Part shown: positions 24,088 to 34,100 of the stretch, in pieces
How positions within the stretch are numbered: the first letter of the stretch is position 1
Layout of the letters: each line of letters begins with the position of its first letter
Origin: a virus
Virus record (IMG/VR): IMGVR_UViG_3300025112_000040
Span: 1-43,056 of that record
Direction: 5' to 3' (one strand)
Length of the DNA stretch: 43,056 nt
The notes under the pieces: model-generated
What the model saw: only the letters and a program-made list of their open reading frames with translations
Told to the model about the DNA's origin: nothing
Database searches by the model: none
Translations under genes and position numbers: made by a program

Positions 24088-24591
24088 ATGGTAGGAGGCG
24101 GAGGATTACAAAAAGTAGAGAGAAATTTTCAAATGGCTTTTCCGGGAAAGAAGGAAAAGAAAAAGAAGGAATATAAAGATAAGTTACCAAAAGATACACC
24201 AACAATAGAAGATGTAAAAAAGAAATATGGTACTGTTGTGTGGTGTCAATATAAAGCTTGTGTAAGTAATAAAGAAGTCGAAGGTTTACAAAGAACTACG
24301 GGCACGATTCTAAAGAGATTAAACTACAAACCTATTGCAGAGCAAGAACATATTTGGGATGGGATTTGTACAAGAGGTGAGATAGCCGTACAATATAATG
24401 AACTAAAAATGCCCGGAGGGTCTAAAGTAAAAGTACCAACTTGTTTTAATGGAGCGTCAAATAAAACAGGATATTGGGATTTTTCCCAATTCCTAAATTC
24501 TGATGGTAGTCCATTAGGGGGTAATATAGATTCACAACACGTATCTGATGATGGATACGGAGGATTAGATAGCAACAGTATATACGAATAA
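24088..24591 (+). CDS. hypothetical Cys-containing protein upstream of terminase
   Basis: A 167-residue protein starting at ATG 24088 behind AAGGAGG (24074-24080); the frame extends upstream but this start is clearly best. It has a Lys-rich N-terminus (GKKEKKKKEYKDK) and a conserved-looking core with four Cys: WCQYKACVSN, GICTRGEIAVQYNE, VPTCF. The end is Asp/Ser/Gly-rich and includes LGGNIDSQHVSDDGYGG. Paired cysteines suggest zinc binding. It sits between the resolvase and small terminase. Family name not recognised; a packaging or DNA-processing role is possible. Confidence 0.6.
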   Translation: MVGGGGLQKVERNFQMAFPGKKEKKKKEYKDKLPKDTPTIEDVKKKYGTVVWCQYKACVSNKEVEGLQRTTGTILKRLNYKPIAEQEHIWDGICTRGEIAVQYNELKMPGGSKVKVPTCFNGASNKTGYWDFSQFLNSDGSPLGGNIDSQHVSDDGYGGLDSNSIYE

Positions 24592-24592
24592 G

Positions 24593-25093
24593 ATGCCAAA
24601 ACACATACCTGAGACAATTAAATTACAAGCGATGGAATTATTTCTAAAGGGAGATAAAACGGCTAAACAAATAGCTAAAGAAGTCTCTACTGATGAACAC
24701 GCTGTTGCTCCCCCAACTATTTATATGTGGGCTAAAAAGGAAGGATGGGGTGAACAAAAGGCGGTAGCTGTTGCTAATAGCCAAACTAAGCTCGCAGAGA
24801 GTGAAGGAGAAAGATTTGCCAAATTACAATCGGCTCAACTAGATGGATATACTGAAATAGCTAATAAGGCTACCAGAGAAATAACCGAACTTCATTTTGA
24901 TAGGGCTTTGGATGCTGCTAGAGCAGCAGACATAGGAATCAAAGGTCAACGAGAAGTCCTTCAAGGCATGATAAATCTAGAGTTTGTTCAGGATATAATG
25001 ACAGTTTTAATTGAAGAAATATCAGACCAAGAAACTTTACAAAGAATTGGTATAAAGCTAAAGACTATAGAACAAAAACATAGGGATATATAG
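24593..25093 (+). CDS. terS: terminase small subunit
   Basis: A 166-residue protein just before the large terminase. The N-terminal 60 residues form a helix-turn-helix (QAMELFLKGDKTAKQIAKEV, then TIYMWAKKEGW) like terminase small subunits that recognise packaging sites. The remainder is helical with long amphipathic stretches and a C-terminal KLKTIEQKHRDI segment, suited to oligomerisation. It is coupled to the upstream gene (1-base gap) and followed 2 bases later by TerL. TerS recruits viral DNA and stimulates the TerL ATPase. Confidence 0.75.
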   Translation: MPKHIPETIKLQAMELFLKGDKTAKQIAKEVSTDEHAVAPPTIYMWAKKEGWGEQKAVAVANSQTKLAESEGERFAKLQSAQLDGYTEIANKATREITELHFDRALDAARAADIGIKGQREVLQGMINLEFVQDIMTVLIEEISDQETLQRIGIKLKTIEQKHRDI

Positions 25094-25095
25094 TT

Positions 25096-26763
25096 ATGGC
25101 GAAGGATATCATTAGTGTAGAGGGAGCCTTCAACATGCTCTCTGATGGTCTAATTGACCAGAAGAAATATGAGGTAGGAACTTTTAGAGAATTTATTGAA
25201 AACATTTGGGCTCTAAGTTACGACAATCCAGAGTATTTTAAAGCTTGGCATGTAAGCCTTTTAGCTGAAGATATTGCAGAATGTTTGGAAGAAGGCCTAA
25301 ATTATGTGGCAGTATTACCTAGAGGACATTTCAAGTCCACAATATTAGGACATGCTTTTAGTGTTTGGAGATTATTAACGGCTCCTAGAGATATGGCTGT
25401 GTTATATCTATCCTATAGTGATGGTATGGCTAAATATCATATTTCAGAAATAAATAAAATAGTTGCTAGAAACCCAATCATTACTGAGATGTTGGTAAAC
25501 AGAAATCCAAAAGCAGATTATTCGGCGAGGTTCTATAAAAATAATCAACCTATGGAAATTATGCATGGTGGGTTGTTTTCTTTCAAAAGAGGAATGCATG
25601 TAAATGGTGCCTTGGTTGCTGATGACGTATTAAGAGACCCAGAAAATCCATTAAATATTGGGCAGATAACCAAGGTTGAAGACCATTTTATGACAGAAAG
25701 TTTATTCATACCTTTAAAGGAAGTTCCTGTTATTGTAGTAGGAACCCCCATGATGCCCGGAGATTTGTTAGCCAAACTACAGGACGATGAAAGGTTCAAA
25801 TCTAGAGTACTCCCAGCTTTAGACCCAGTTCCCGGACGACGAGTATTGGCTCCAGAGATAATGGATGAGAAGTATTTATTAGCCCAGCAAAAGGCAAGAC
25901 CAAAATCATTTGCATCAGAGTTTATGTTAGTGCCTCACTTTGCTACTGAGTCTTATTTCAATGAAGAAGATATTACAAAATGTGAAGATGAAAATTTAAG
26001 GTCTGCCCCGGCAACTAAGAAGTTTTCAGACTGGGAAAGTGGTGACCAAATGTTTGGGGGGTTTGATGTGGGCAAGAAAAGACACCCATCTCATTTAGTG
26101 ATTTTTAGAAAGAGGGGAGAGAGTTTAGAACAGGTTCATCAATCCTTTTTAGAGGGGTGGAGTTACTCTGACCAAATAGAATATTTGAATGAAACGGCTG
26201 ATAATTTTAATTTAACTTCAGGTTATGTGGACAACACTCGAGGGGAATTAGAAGACCGTGGATTAGACACCAGATGGAGGTCAATGAACTTCACAAGAAA
26301 AAGTAAAAATACTATGGCTCAAGTCTTTGAAAAGTTTGCCCATGAAGGTATATTAAAACTAATAAAAGATGAGAGACAGAAGCATCAAATCTTGTCTGTA
26401 AGTAATGAACTTAAAGCTCCGGATACACCAATGGGCCATGGGGATGCCTTTTTCTCGATTGCAATGGCATTACAAGCAGTACATGATACAGCTTATAAGT
26501 TTGTAGATTTAGGCAGTGCTGCCGATTGGTTCAATGCTGTTAGTCCGGGGGAAACCCCTGAGAGTAGGAGACAGGGATTAGACGAAAGGAAGGGGGCTAC
26601 TCCGAGTGATAAGCCCACCCCTAATCCATTACAAATGGAACCAGTTAATCCTAGTATACGAGCGGAAGCTGCCCCTAACCCGCAGTGTAAAGAGGCTGTC
26701 TGCAACCCTAATTTCTGGGTGCCCGAGCGAGGGCTTTGTATATATTGTGGTTATAGGAAATAA
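25096..26763 (+). CDS. terL: terminase large subunit with C-terminal Cys cluster
   Basis: A 555-residue packaging motor. ATPase: Walker A-like LPRGHFKST near residue 76, Walker B-like GALVADDVLRD near residue 175, coupling VVGTPMMPG. RNase-H-fold nuclease: FGGFDVGKKRHPSHLVIF supplies the first acidic residue, SGYVDNTRGELEDRG the second, and HGDAFFSIAMAL the last. Beyond the usual end there is a Pro-rich linker and a Cys cluster C-x4-C ... CIYCGYRK (residues about 535-555) that may bind zinc. This tail is not part of the core TerL fold. The enzyme fills the prohead with ATP and cuts concatemers. Confidence 0.88.
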   Translation: MAKDIISVEGAFNMLSDGLIDQKKYEVGTFREFIENIWALSYDNPEYFKAWHVSLLAEDIAECLEEGLNYVAVLPRGHFKSTILGHAFSVWRLLTAPRDMAVLYLSYSDGMAKYHISEINKIVARNPIITEMLVNRNPKADYSARFYKNNQPMEIMHGGLFSFKRGMHVNGALVADDVLRDPENPLNIGQITKVEDHFMTESLFIPLKEVPVIVVGTPMMPGDLLAKLQDDERFKSRVLPALDPVPGRRVLAPEIMDEKYLLAQQKARPKSFASEFMLVPHFATESYFNEEDITKCEDENLRSAPATKKFSDWESGDQMFGGFDVGKKRHPSHLVIFRKRGESLEQVHQSFLEGWSYSDQIEYLNETADNFNLTSGYVDNTRGELEDRGLDTRWRSMNFTRKSKNTMAQVFEKFAHEGILKLIKDERQKHQILSVSNELKAPDTPMGHGDAFFSIAMALQAVHDTAYKFVDLGSAADWFNAVSPGETPESRRQGLDERKGATPSDKPTPNPLQMEPVNPSIRAEAAPNPQCKEAVCNPNFWVPERGLCIYCGYRK

Positions 26764-26787
26764 AGAATTTAACAGGAGAATTAAAAA

Positions 26788-28728
26788 ATGATAATAAAAA
26801 ATAATATAACCACACGTACTAATAGCACTTCCAATATTACAGACCAAGCAAACATTATTTTAACTCATAGGTATCTTTTAAAAAATTCTGATGACAAGGT
26901 AATTGAAACTCCTGAAGAACTGTTTCATCGAGTCTCTAATGCTATAGCTAAAATTGATTCAGATTATATGAAACTAGACGTAGAGGTTGAGCTGACAGCA
27001 AAAGATTTTTATTCGGTTATGAGTCGTTTAGAATTTATACCAAATTCTCCAACATTAATGAATGCAGGAACAGAACAAGGGACTCTATCTGCTTGCTTTG
27101 TACTTCCATTAGAAGATAGTATGGAAGCTATTATGAAGGCAGCAACTGATACTGCTATGGTTCAAAAGTTTGGTGGAGGTACAGGATTTGCACTATCTCG
27201 TCTTAGACCTAGAGGGGATAAAATTCAATCAACCCATGGGGTAGCTTGTGGTCCTATTGAAGTCCTAAAGACGTTATCAAGAGTATCTTCTATGATAACA
27301 CAGGGTGGTAAAAGGGATGGAGCAAATATGGCGGTAATGTCAATATATCATCCAGACATTCTAGATTTTATTGAGTGTAAAACAACTGAAGGAGAGATAC
27401 ATAATTTCAATATTTCTGTTGGGGTAGATTCTAATTTTATGAAAGCTGTTGAACACAATATGAACTATAATTTAATTAATCCTAAAACTAATCAAGTAGT
27501 CAGACAGCTAAATGCCCGAGAGGTATTCAATAAAATAATTGATGGTGCGTGGCTAAATGGTGAACCCGGCATGATATTTCTAGACCAAGTGAATAAAGAC
27601 AATCATGTTATAGAACAATATGGTGAGATGATTGCCACTAATCCTTGTGGAGAGCAACCACTTCTTCCAAATGAATCTTGTAATCTAGGTTCTATTAATT
27701 TAGCTAAATTTTACCAACAGTCTGATTCTGACTGGGAAGAAAAAATTGATTGGGCTAGATTAGAATGGGTGACTAGAACGTCTGTACATTTTTTAGATAA
27801 TGTAATTGATGCAAATAAATATGCGACACCAGAGATTGAAAAAATGACGAAGGCAACTCGGAAAATTGGATTAGGCATAATGGGTTTTGCGGACTTGCTT
27901 ATACAAATGCAAATTCCATATGGTTCTGACCTTGCTAGAAAAGTAGGAAGTGACGTAATGAAATCTGTAAGAGAATGGGCAGATGATGAGTCAAAAGCTT
28001 TAGCTAAAACTAGAGGAGTTTTTCCAGCGTGGGAGGGAAGTGATTACGATAAACAAAGTGAAGTTTATAGAAATAATTGTAGATTAACAGTCGCCCCAAC
28101 AGGAACAATATCAATGATAGCTGACACATCTAGTGGTATTGAACCTACATTTGCGTTAGCTTGGAAAAAACAAAACATATTAGAAGGTAAAACTCTAAAT
28201 TATGTAAATAAATATTTTGAAGCTGATGCTAAAAAGTATGGATTTTACTCAGAGGATTTAATGGACTATCTAGCAGACGGAGGTTCTTTAGCTACTGTGC
28301 CGGAAGTTCCAGATTGGGCTAAGGAAGTTTATGCTACAGCACCAGAAATATCTTCGGATGACCATGTTTTAATGCAAGCATCCTTTCAAAAGTCTTGTGA
28401 TTCAGGAATTTCTAAAACTATAAATTTTGCTAATTCTGCTACTAAAGAGGATGTGGAAGCTGTTTATATGCTTGCTTGGAGTGAAGGATGTAAGGGAATA
28501 ACCGTTTATCGAGCAGGTAGTAGAGAAAAAGAAGTATTAGTCAAAGGAAATACAGAGAAATCCGAACAACCAAGATTAGATGGTTTTAAAATTGAGAAGA
28601 ATTTCTTAGAAGAAAAAGAAACTTTCACAGTTCCACAACACAATTGTTGTGATAACCCTAACATAATATTTGAGTCTGGCTGCCACATCTGTAAAGCTTG
28701 TGGATGGAGTGCCTGTCCCGTTTCGTAG
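26788..28728 (+). CDS. nrdJ: class II (B12-dependent) ribonucleotide reductase
   Basis: A 646-residue reductase making deoxyribonucleotides. Visible class I/II signatures are [28 protein letters not shown] with the first active-site Cys, [35 protein letters not shown] with the thiyl-radical Cys and catalytic Glu, and [19 protein letters not shown]. No NrdB-type small subunit gene is present and the length fits monomeric NrdJ, so coenzyme B12 dependence is inferred. The C-terminus has a Cys cluster ([15 protein letters not shown]) likely used for thiol exchange. It sits inside the packaging module between TerL and portal. AGGAG precedes ATG. Confidence 0.88.
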   Translation: MIIKNNITTRTNSTSNITDQANIILTHRYLLKNSDDKVIETPEELFHRVSNAIAKIDSDYMKLDVEVELTAKDFYSVMSRLEFIPNSPTLMNAGTEQGTLSACFVLPLEDSMEAIMKAATDTAMVQKFGGGTGFALSRLRPRGDKIQSTHGVACGPIEVLKTLSRVSSMITQGGKRDGANMAVMSIYHPDILDFIECKTTEGEIHNFNISVGVDSNFMKAVEHNMNYNLINPKTNQVVRQLNAREVFNKIIDGAWLNGEPGMIFLDQVNKDNHVIEQYGEMIATNPCGEQPLLPNESCNLGSINLAKFYQQSDSDWEEKIDWARLEWVTRTSVHFLDNVIDANKYATPEIEKMTKATRKIGLGIMGFADLLIQMQIPYGSDLARKVGSDVMKSVREWADDESKALAKTRGVFPAWEGSDYDKQSEVYRNNCRLTVAPTGTISMIADTSSGIEPTFALAWKKQNILEGKTLNYVNKYFEADAKKYGFYSEDLMDYLADGGSLATVPEVPDWAKEVYATAPEISSDDHVLMQASFQKSCDSGISKTINFANSATKEDVEAVYMLAWSEGCKGITVYRAGSREKEVLVKGNTEKSEQPRLDGFKIEKNFLEEKETFTVPQHNCCDNPNIIFESGCHICKACGWSACPVS

Positions 28729-28743
28729 TAAATACAAAAATTA

Positions 28744-28753
28744 TAGTATAATA
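28744..28753 (+). promoter_or_regulatory. TAGTATAATA promoter-like element before the portal operon
   Basis: Perfect TATAAT at 28747-28752 with the TAG prefix, in the 53-base gap after the reductase. The transcript start would be near 28759 and the next ATG is 28782 with AGGAG, leaving a short leader without a clear hairpin. It probably drives the portal, capsid and polyprotein block. Confidence 0.6.
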
Positions 28754-28781
28754 TAAGAAGAAAAGATTTTAGGAGAGAAAT

Positions 28782-29228
28782 ATGGTAATAGGCAATATGC
28801 TTTCTGATTCAGGACAGCAATATGTAGCATTAAAAGATGAAGCAGGAACATGGAGGATATTGAACACTTGGCATGAAGATTTAAAAAATTTGAATGCAGA
28901 TGATGATATTCCTGACAATAGTGATGCAGTAGCAGTTTTATCAGAAGGACAATTTATATCCTTAATAAAAGAAGCTGCTAGTCAAGGAGTATTAGAGAAT
29001 GTAAATATTTCTTCAGATATAGATACTGCTGAATTAGAACATGAGATTGAGACCAAAAATATAGCAATAGACAAATTAAGAGATGAGCTCGATAAGATAA
29101 AGAATGAAAAACAAGAGGTTGAACGAGTTGCTTCTCATTCTGAAGAATTTGAACTAAAGGAAAAAGCTATGGATAATATATTAAAACTAGTATCCATGCA
29201 AGATATGACTAAACTAAGCAGGGATTAA
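28782..29228 (+). CDS. coiled-coil hypothetical protein upstream of portal
   Basis: A 148-residue acidic protein; AGGAG precedes ATG. The first 70 residues form a small alpha/beta region (YVALKDEAGTWRILNTWHED), and residues about 85-130 form a coiled coil (ELEHEIETKNIAIDKLRDEL, then KIKNEKQEVERVA). It is separated from the portal ATG by only 2 bases. Family not recognised; a head assembly or scaffold-like role is possible from position. Confidence 0.65.
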   Translation: MVIGNMLSDSGQQYVALKDEAGTWRILNTWHEDLKNLNADDDIPDNSDAVAVLSEGQFISLIKEAASQGVLENVNISSDIDTAELEHEIETKNIAIDKLRDELDKIKNEKQEVERVASHSEEFELKEKAMDNILKLVSMQDMTKLSRD

Positions 29229-29230
29229 GA

Positions 29231-31198
29231 ATGAAATTATCCGAATATCTACCACAAGTTCCCCAAATGCAACAGCAAATGGCGGATTTAAATAAACAAA
29301 TTAGTTTATTAGACGTTATGAAATCTTCTGGGGAGACTGGTGCAGCACCAACAATTGGGCTTGACCAAATTGTTAATACATGGGTCAGACATCAAATGGC
29401 ATATCGCCAACAATTGGTGCAAGACTTACAAACTGTGGCAATGTCTGTAGAAGAAATTAGAGGACCACTATCTCACATTACTGGGGAAGTTTTCCGAAGA
29501 GGGTTAGAAATTGTACCTAAAATTGAAAACCCAGATGTTGAACAAAAAGAAAGACTTCTTAAATGGTTAAAAGATTGTAATGTTTTTGACCAGAGTATGG
29601 AGGAGGTACTTAGACAATTTCACTTTGATGTAAATTCATTAGATGATGGATTTTTATATCTAGCCAAAGAATATAAGGATTCTGGGGATGGGAAAGTTAC
29701 TTCTAGACTTCAAGAAATTAGGAGACTAAACCCTGCCTTAGTAGAATTTGATTTAGACCAAGCAGGATTACCTAAGAACTCTCACTTTTTATGTCCTATA
29801 CATAGGGAAATTGTTCAAGAATCGGCTGGTACATGTATAAAGGACGACTGTGATGTGATTCTTCATCCTGCTATGTATAAGTATTATCATAGAAATCAAC
29901 ATATGTATTTCAGTGATTCTGAAATTATTCATTTATCTAAGTTTTCTCCATCAGAAACTTATGGGTGGTCACCTATACTTACCATTTTTGAAAAAGCTTT
30001 GACTTTGGTTGGTATGGATAAAAACCTATACAGATATTTCTTTGAAAGAAAAATGCCTGCAAGTATGTTGATGGTAACTACGGATGACCCAGAGAGTCTA
30101 CGTAGAGAAAGAGAGCATATAGCAGCCCAAACAAGGCTAGACCCTAACTATATACCTATGGTAGCTGTATCAGCACGAAACCAACGAGGAAGGGTAGATA
30201 TGGTAAGACTCTTCCATAATTTACAGGAGATGGATTACTTACCTGTCAGAGAAGAGGTTAGAGAAAGAGTCGCAGCTATGTGGGGGGTTACTCCAGCATG
30301 GCAAGGGGCACCAGAAGCTTTTGGAGGTTTGTCTACACAAACACAACAATTAGTTGTTATGAGTCGTGTGGTTGAAGGTGACCAAAGGTTATTTCAAGAG
30401 AAAGTAATTCCTCAATTATTAGAGGCTTTTGGTATAACAGATTATACTATTCAACTACCGCAACCAGAAGAAAAGGCTGAGAATACCCGATTAGCTTTTG
30501 CTCAACAAAAAATAGCTATTATAAATCAATTTGCGTCACTTGGATTTGATATAAAATTAAAAGAACAAGATGTCCCATTATGGGAAGCAGACTTTGTTAT
30601 TAGTGGAGACCCAATGCCAACTGCAAAGATGTCGGCTGAACAACAAGCATTAGGACTTGAACAACAGCGGCAACAGATGCAGATGGAACAAGAGCAGATG
30701 CAACAACAGCAAGAAGCTATGGAACAACAGGAAGCTATGATGGGTGGGGAAGAAATGCCACCGCCCGAAGAAGAAGGTGAAGATATACAAGCTATGGAGA
30801 AAGCTTATAAGCCTCCATCACAAAGAAAATTCAAGGGTAGAACTGGGGGAATAACACCAGACTGGCACGATAAAGGCGACCCGAGTGAGGAGAGAGATAT
30901 TGATGAGTATGCTGAGTCTCGGGCAAAGAAGAATGAAATAACTTTGTCTAAATCTTGGATTGAATCATTAGTTCAAAAAGGGTTTACAGCCCCTATTGTA
31001 AAAGAAGTTTCTCCAGATATGTCCCAGATGTGGTTTTCGGAAAATAGTGTAGACTATATAGCTCAATTATCGAATGATGGAATAACTACCGTAGAGAAGG
31101 CTATGTTTGGAGACCCCACAAGACTTAGTAGAAACAAACAAGAAAAACCTAAAGCTACTAAACCTACCGGGATAGAGATAGATGACAACGATTACTAG
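29231..31198 (+). CDS. portal protein
   Basis: A 655-residue portal, the dodecameric DNA channel of the head. It is recognised by the overall pattern: N-terminal VNTWVRHQMAYRQQLVQD, ITGEVFRRGLEIVPKI, a long stem region SKFSPSETYGWSPILTIFEK, and helices after MVRLFHNLQEMDYLPVREEV. Residues about 185-215 carry a Cys/His insertion (LCPIHREIV ... CIKDDCDV), possibly a zinc site. Residues about 475-515 are Gln/Met/Glu-rich, then an acidic and flexible tail of 140 residues, longer than typical. Its end overlaps the next gene by 17 bases, coupling it to the topoisomerase/CCA protein. Confidence 0.82.
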   Translation: MKLSEYLPQVPQMQQQMADLNKQISLLDVMKSSGETGAAPTIGLDQIVNTWVRHQMAYRQQLVQDLQTVAMSVEEIRGPLSHITGEVFRRGLEIVPKIENPDVEQKERLLKWLKDCNVFDQSMEEVLRQFHFDVNSLDDGFLYLAKEYKDSGDGKVTSRLQEIRRLNPALVEFDLDQAGLPKNSHFLCPIHREIVQESAGTCIKDDCDVILHPAMYKYYHRNQHMYFSDSEIIHLSKFSPSETYGWSPILTIFEKALTLVGMDKNLYRYFFERKMPASMLMVTTDDPESLRREREHIAAQTRLDPNYIPMVAVSARNQRGRVDMVRLFHNLQEMDYLPVREEVRERVAAMWGVTPAWQGAPEAFGGLSTQTQQLVVMSRVVEGDQRLFQEKVIPQLLEAFGITDYTIQLPQPEEKAENTRLAFAQQKIAIINQFASLGFDIKLKEQDVPLWEADFVISGDPMPTAKMSAEQQALGLEQQRQQMQMEQEQMQQQQEAMEQQEAMMGGEEMPPPEEEGEDIQAMEKAYKPPSQRKFKGRTGGITPDWHDKGDPSEERDIDEYAESRAKKNEITLSKSWIESLVQKGFTAPIVKEVSPDMSQMWFSENSVDYIAQLSNDGITTVEKAMFGDPTRLSRNKQEKPKATKPTGIEIDDNDY

Positions 31199-34100
31199 GA
31201 TTACTGAATTATATCAATTCATAAAAAAGGAACAAGAATCCCCGAAACAGTCTTTTAAATATTCTGACCAAGAATTAAAAGATGCCCATGCTTTCGCTGA
31301 CGCTATTATTCAAGATATGAATGATAGAGATATTGAGTATGATAAATCCTTGAATCCTATTGATATTGAAGATGCATATAGTCTTGAAGATTTCGGGTTA
31401 GATGAAAAAGAATTATCTAAAGCAGAAGATGAGCAACAAAATATTGCTACAAAGACACCAGTGTCTGGTGGTTTTATAAGCCCTCAAACCCCTATTCCAG
31501 AGAATGCTGTATATGTAAAAGACCAACCTGCTCCTAAAGGTACACCTACTTTTAAGGGACCAAAAGGTGGGGAGTATTGGATAGAGAGCGTAGAGGAAGG
31601 GGCTGCATTAGGAAGTCATGGTGACAAGGACGTTCAAGCCACTATCCAAAAATGGAGAAAGTTTATTACAAATGATGGGAAGAAAAGAGGAAAGCGAGTT
31701 AACTTTAAACCAAAACATGAACCAGTTGGGGGAGAATTAGACCTTACTAAGCATCTCGTATATAAAGTAGAGTTTACTAAAGATTTTAAATCCGAAGACA
31801 TTCCATGGGAAATTGTTCTAAACGCTTCAGCGGGAACTTCTCCTACAGGTAAATATAGGTCCATAATACCTAAAACTGCAACTCATGTATGGATTTCAAC
31901 TGATAGTCGAGCCCCAGTACAAGCTATGTATAAAACAAAAGGAAGTGACGTAACGAATAGAGTCTTTACTCCTGAATATGCACATCAAGCTGATGTCAAA
32001 AACTATGCTAATCATAAAAAAGATATTCCAAAAATTAGAGAGATAGCTTCAAATCTAGAGAAAAAACCCCTATCAGACTTAACTGAAGAAGAGAAAGTTA
32101 TATCATTAGCCTCGCACTTGCCTATTCGACATGGAGGTGAAAAGGATTCCGGAAAAAAAGGGGTAGGGCTTCTCTCATTACGGAAGAAACATATACAAAT
32201 AATAGGTGATACAGCCCGATTAGATTTTATGGGGAAAGGTAATATTCCTCAATCTTATAATACTTCTGACCCTAGAATGGTTGAACTTATAAAAAACAAT
32301 CTCGAAGGTAAGGGAGATGAGGATAGACTTTTTGAGGCAACCGTGGCTCGTGATAATTCTTATTTAAAGAACACTTCTGCTTCTGAAACTATACATCTTC
32401 ATAATTTTAGACATGGGGCTGCAACAAGAGCTGCTGAGAAGTCTGTAGAAGAATTTAATAAAGCTGGTGAATCTATGACTTTAGCTGAAGCACAAAAGAT
32501 TATTGGTAAATCTGCCGCTGAACTTTTGGGGCATAAGAAAAAAACAGGTAGTGGGGAATACGAGACTGATACATCTTCAACTTGGTCTAATTATATACAC
32601 CCCGAAGTTATTCATGGGGTAAACAGAAATTTGATTACAGATTGGGATGATTCTATAAATAAATCTTGGGTTACAAATCCTAGAGGTTCTCTAGATAGTA
32701 AACGCAAAGGAAAGATTTATAAGGAAGATGGTGGAGGTTTTGGTGATGGGGGAGGTACAGTATTTACTTCGACTAACTCGGGAATTTTTTCACCTACCTA
32801 TGGTAATACAGGGAAAAAGAATAAGAAAAAAAGAACTGGTATTGAGCGTCTTGGGTCTTTTGTGAGTAATAAATCCCCAGAGAAAAAGATGGTAAAAGAT
32901 TCACAGGTTCTCTCTAAAGCTCTTCCACCAAATGCGGTATATTCTTCAACTGAAGCTCCCCCTAAAGGAGCTATGACATTTGTAACAGAAAATAGAAAAG
33001 TGGAGTATTGGTTACAACCTACGAAAAACATTCCGGCAACTCCAAATGTGGGGGACATAATTAGTGATAATCCACAAGCCCAGCAAATTCTGCAGGACTT
33101 AGGGCAACAAGGAACCCCTTATGTAGTAGGGGGTGGTGTACGAGATATTTTAATGGGAAAACCTAATAAAGATATAGATATCGAAGTGCATGGAGTACCT
33201 ATGGATAAGTTACAGTCCATTATGGAAAAACATGGAGGGAAAGCAGACCAAGTGGGTAAACAGTTTGGAGTGTTTAAAGTAGGTAATGTAGATGTAGCAT
33301 TACCTAGAACAGAAACTAAAACAGGAACGAAACACACAGATTTTGATGTACAATCCCATACTTCATTACCATTAAAACAAGCAGCCCAAAGAAGAGATTT
33401 TACTATGAATGCTATGATGTATGATGTAAAAAACCATAAAATATTAGATTTTTTTGGTGGACATGATGATATTGTAGCCAAAAAGATTAAACATATTAAT
33501 GGTGAGACTTTTGTAGAAGACCCATTACGTGTCTATAGAGCCGCACAGTTCGCAGGAAGATTCGGATTTTCAATTGATGATTCTACTAAAAAGTTAGCTA
33601 GGTCGATGGATTTGTCTGATTTACCTAAAGAACGAGTTTTTGAGGAGATATCAAAACTTTTATTAAAATCACCGGAACCTTCCATAGGATTACAGGCTTT
33701 AGATGATATGGGTGTCTTAGAAAAGCAGATGCCTGAATTAAAGCAGCTACAAGACACGCATCAAAGAGGGGATTATCATGCGGAGGGGGATGTTTTTACA
33801 CATACTAAAATGGTTGTTGACGAAGCAGCACGAATCAGCCAACGATTTAAACGAGAAAAAGACCGTCAGATTATTATGCTTGCGGCTCTGTGCCACGATT
33901 TAGGTAAACCAGCTACAACTGATGAACAAGGCAGAGCCTTGGGTCATTCAAAAGCTGGACTAGAACCTACTAAGCGATTGTTAAATAGATTCACAACTGA
34001 TAAAGAAATCATAGATACGGTTTTACCTTTAGTAGAACATCATTTAGTTCCATTGAGTTATCATCGTACTCAAAGTAATGTGAAAGATTCTACGTTTAGG

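Noticed and set aside
31182-32700. Reading the N-terminal half of the polyprotein as a phage integrase (tyrosine recombinase)
   Set aside because: The catalytic order is shared, but the upstream VWISTDSRAPVQA cap, the SLRKKHIQI and FMGKGN strands and the NYIHPEV end fit topoisomerase IB better, and no attachment site or lysogeny gene is present.
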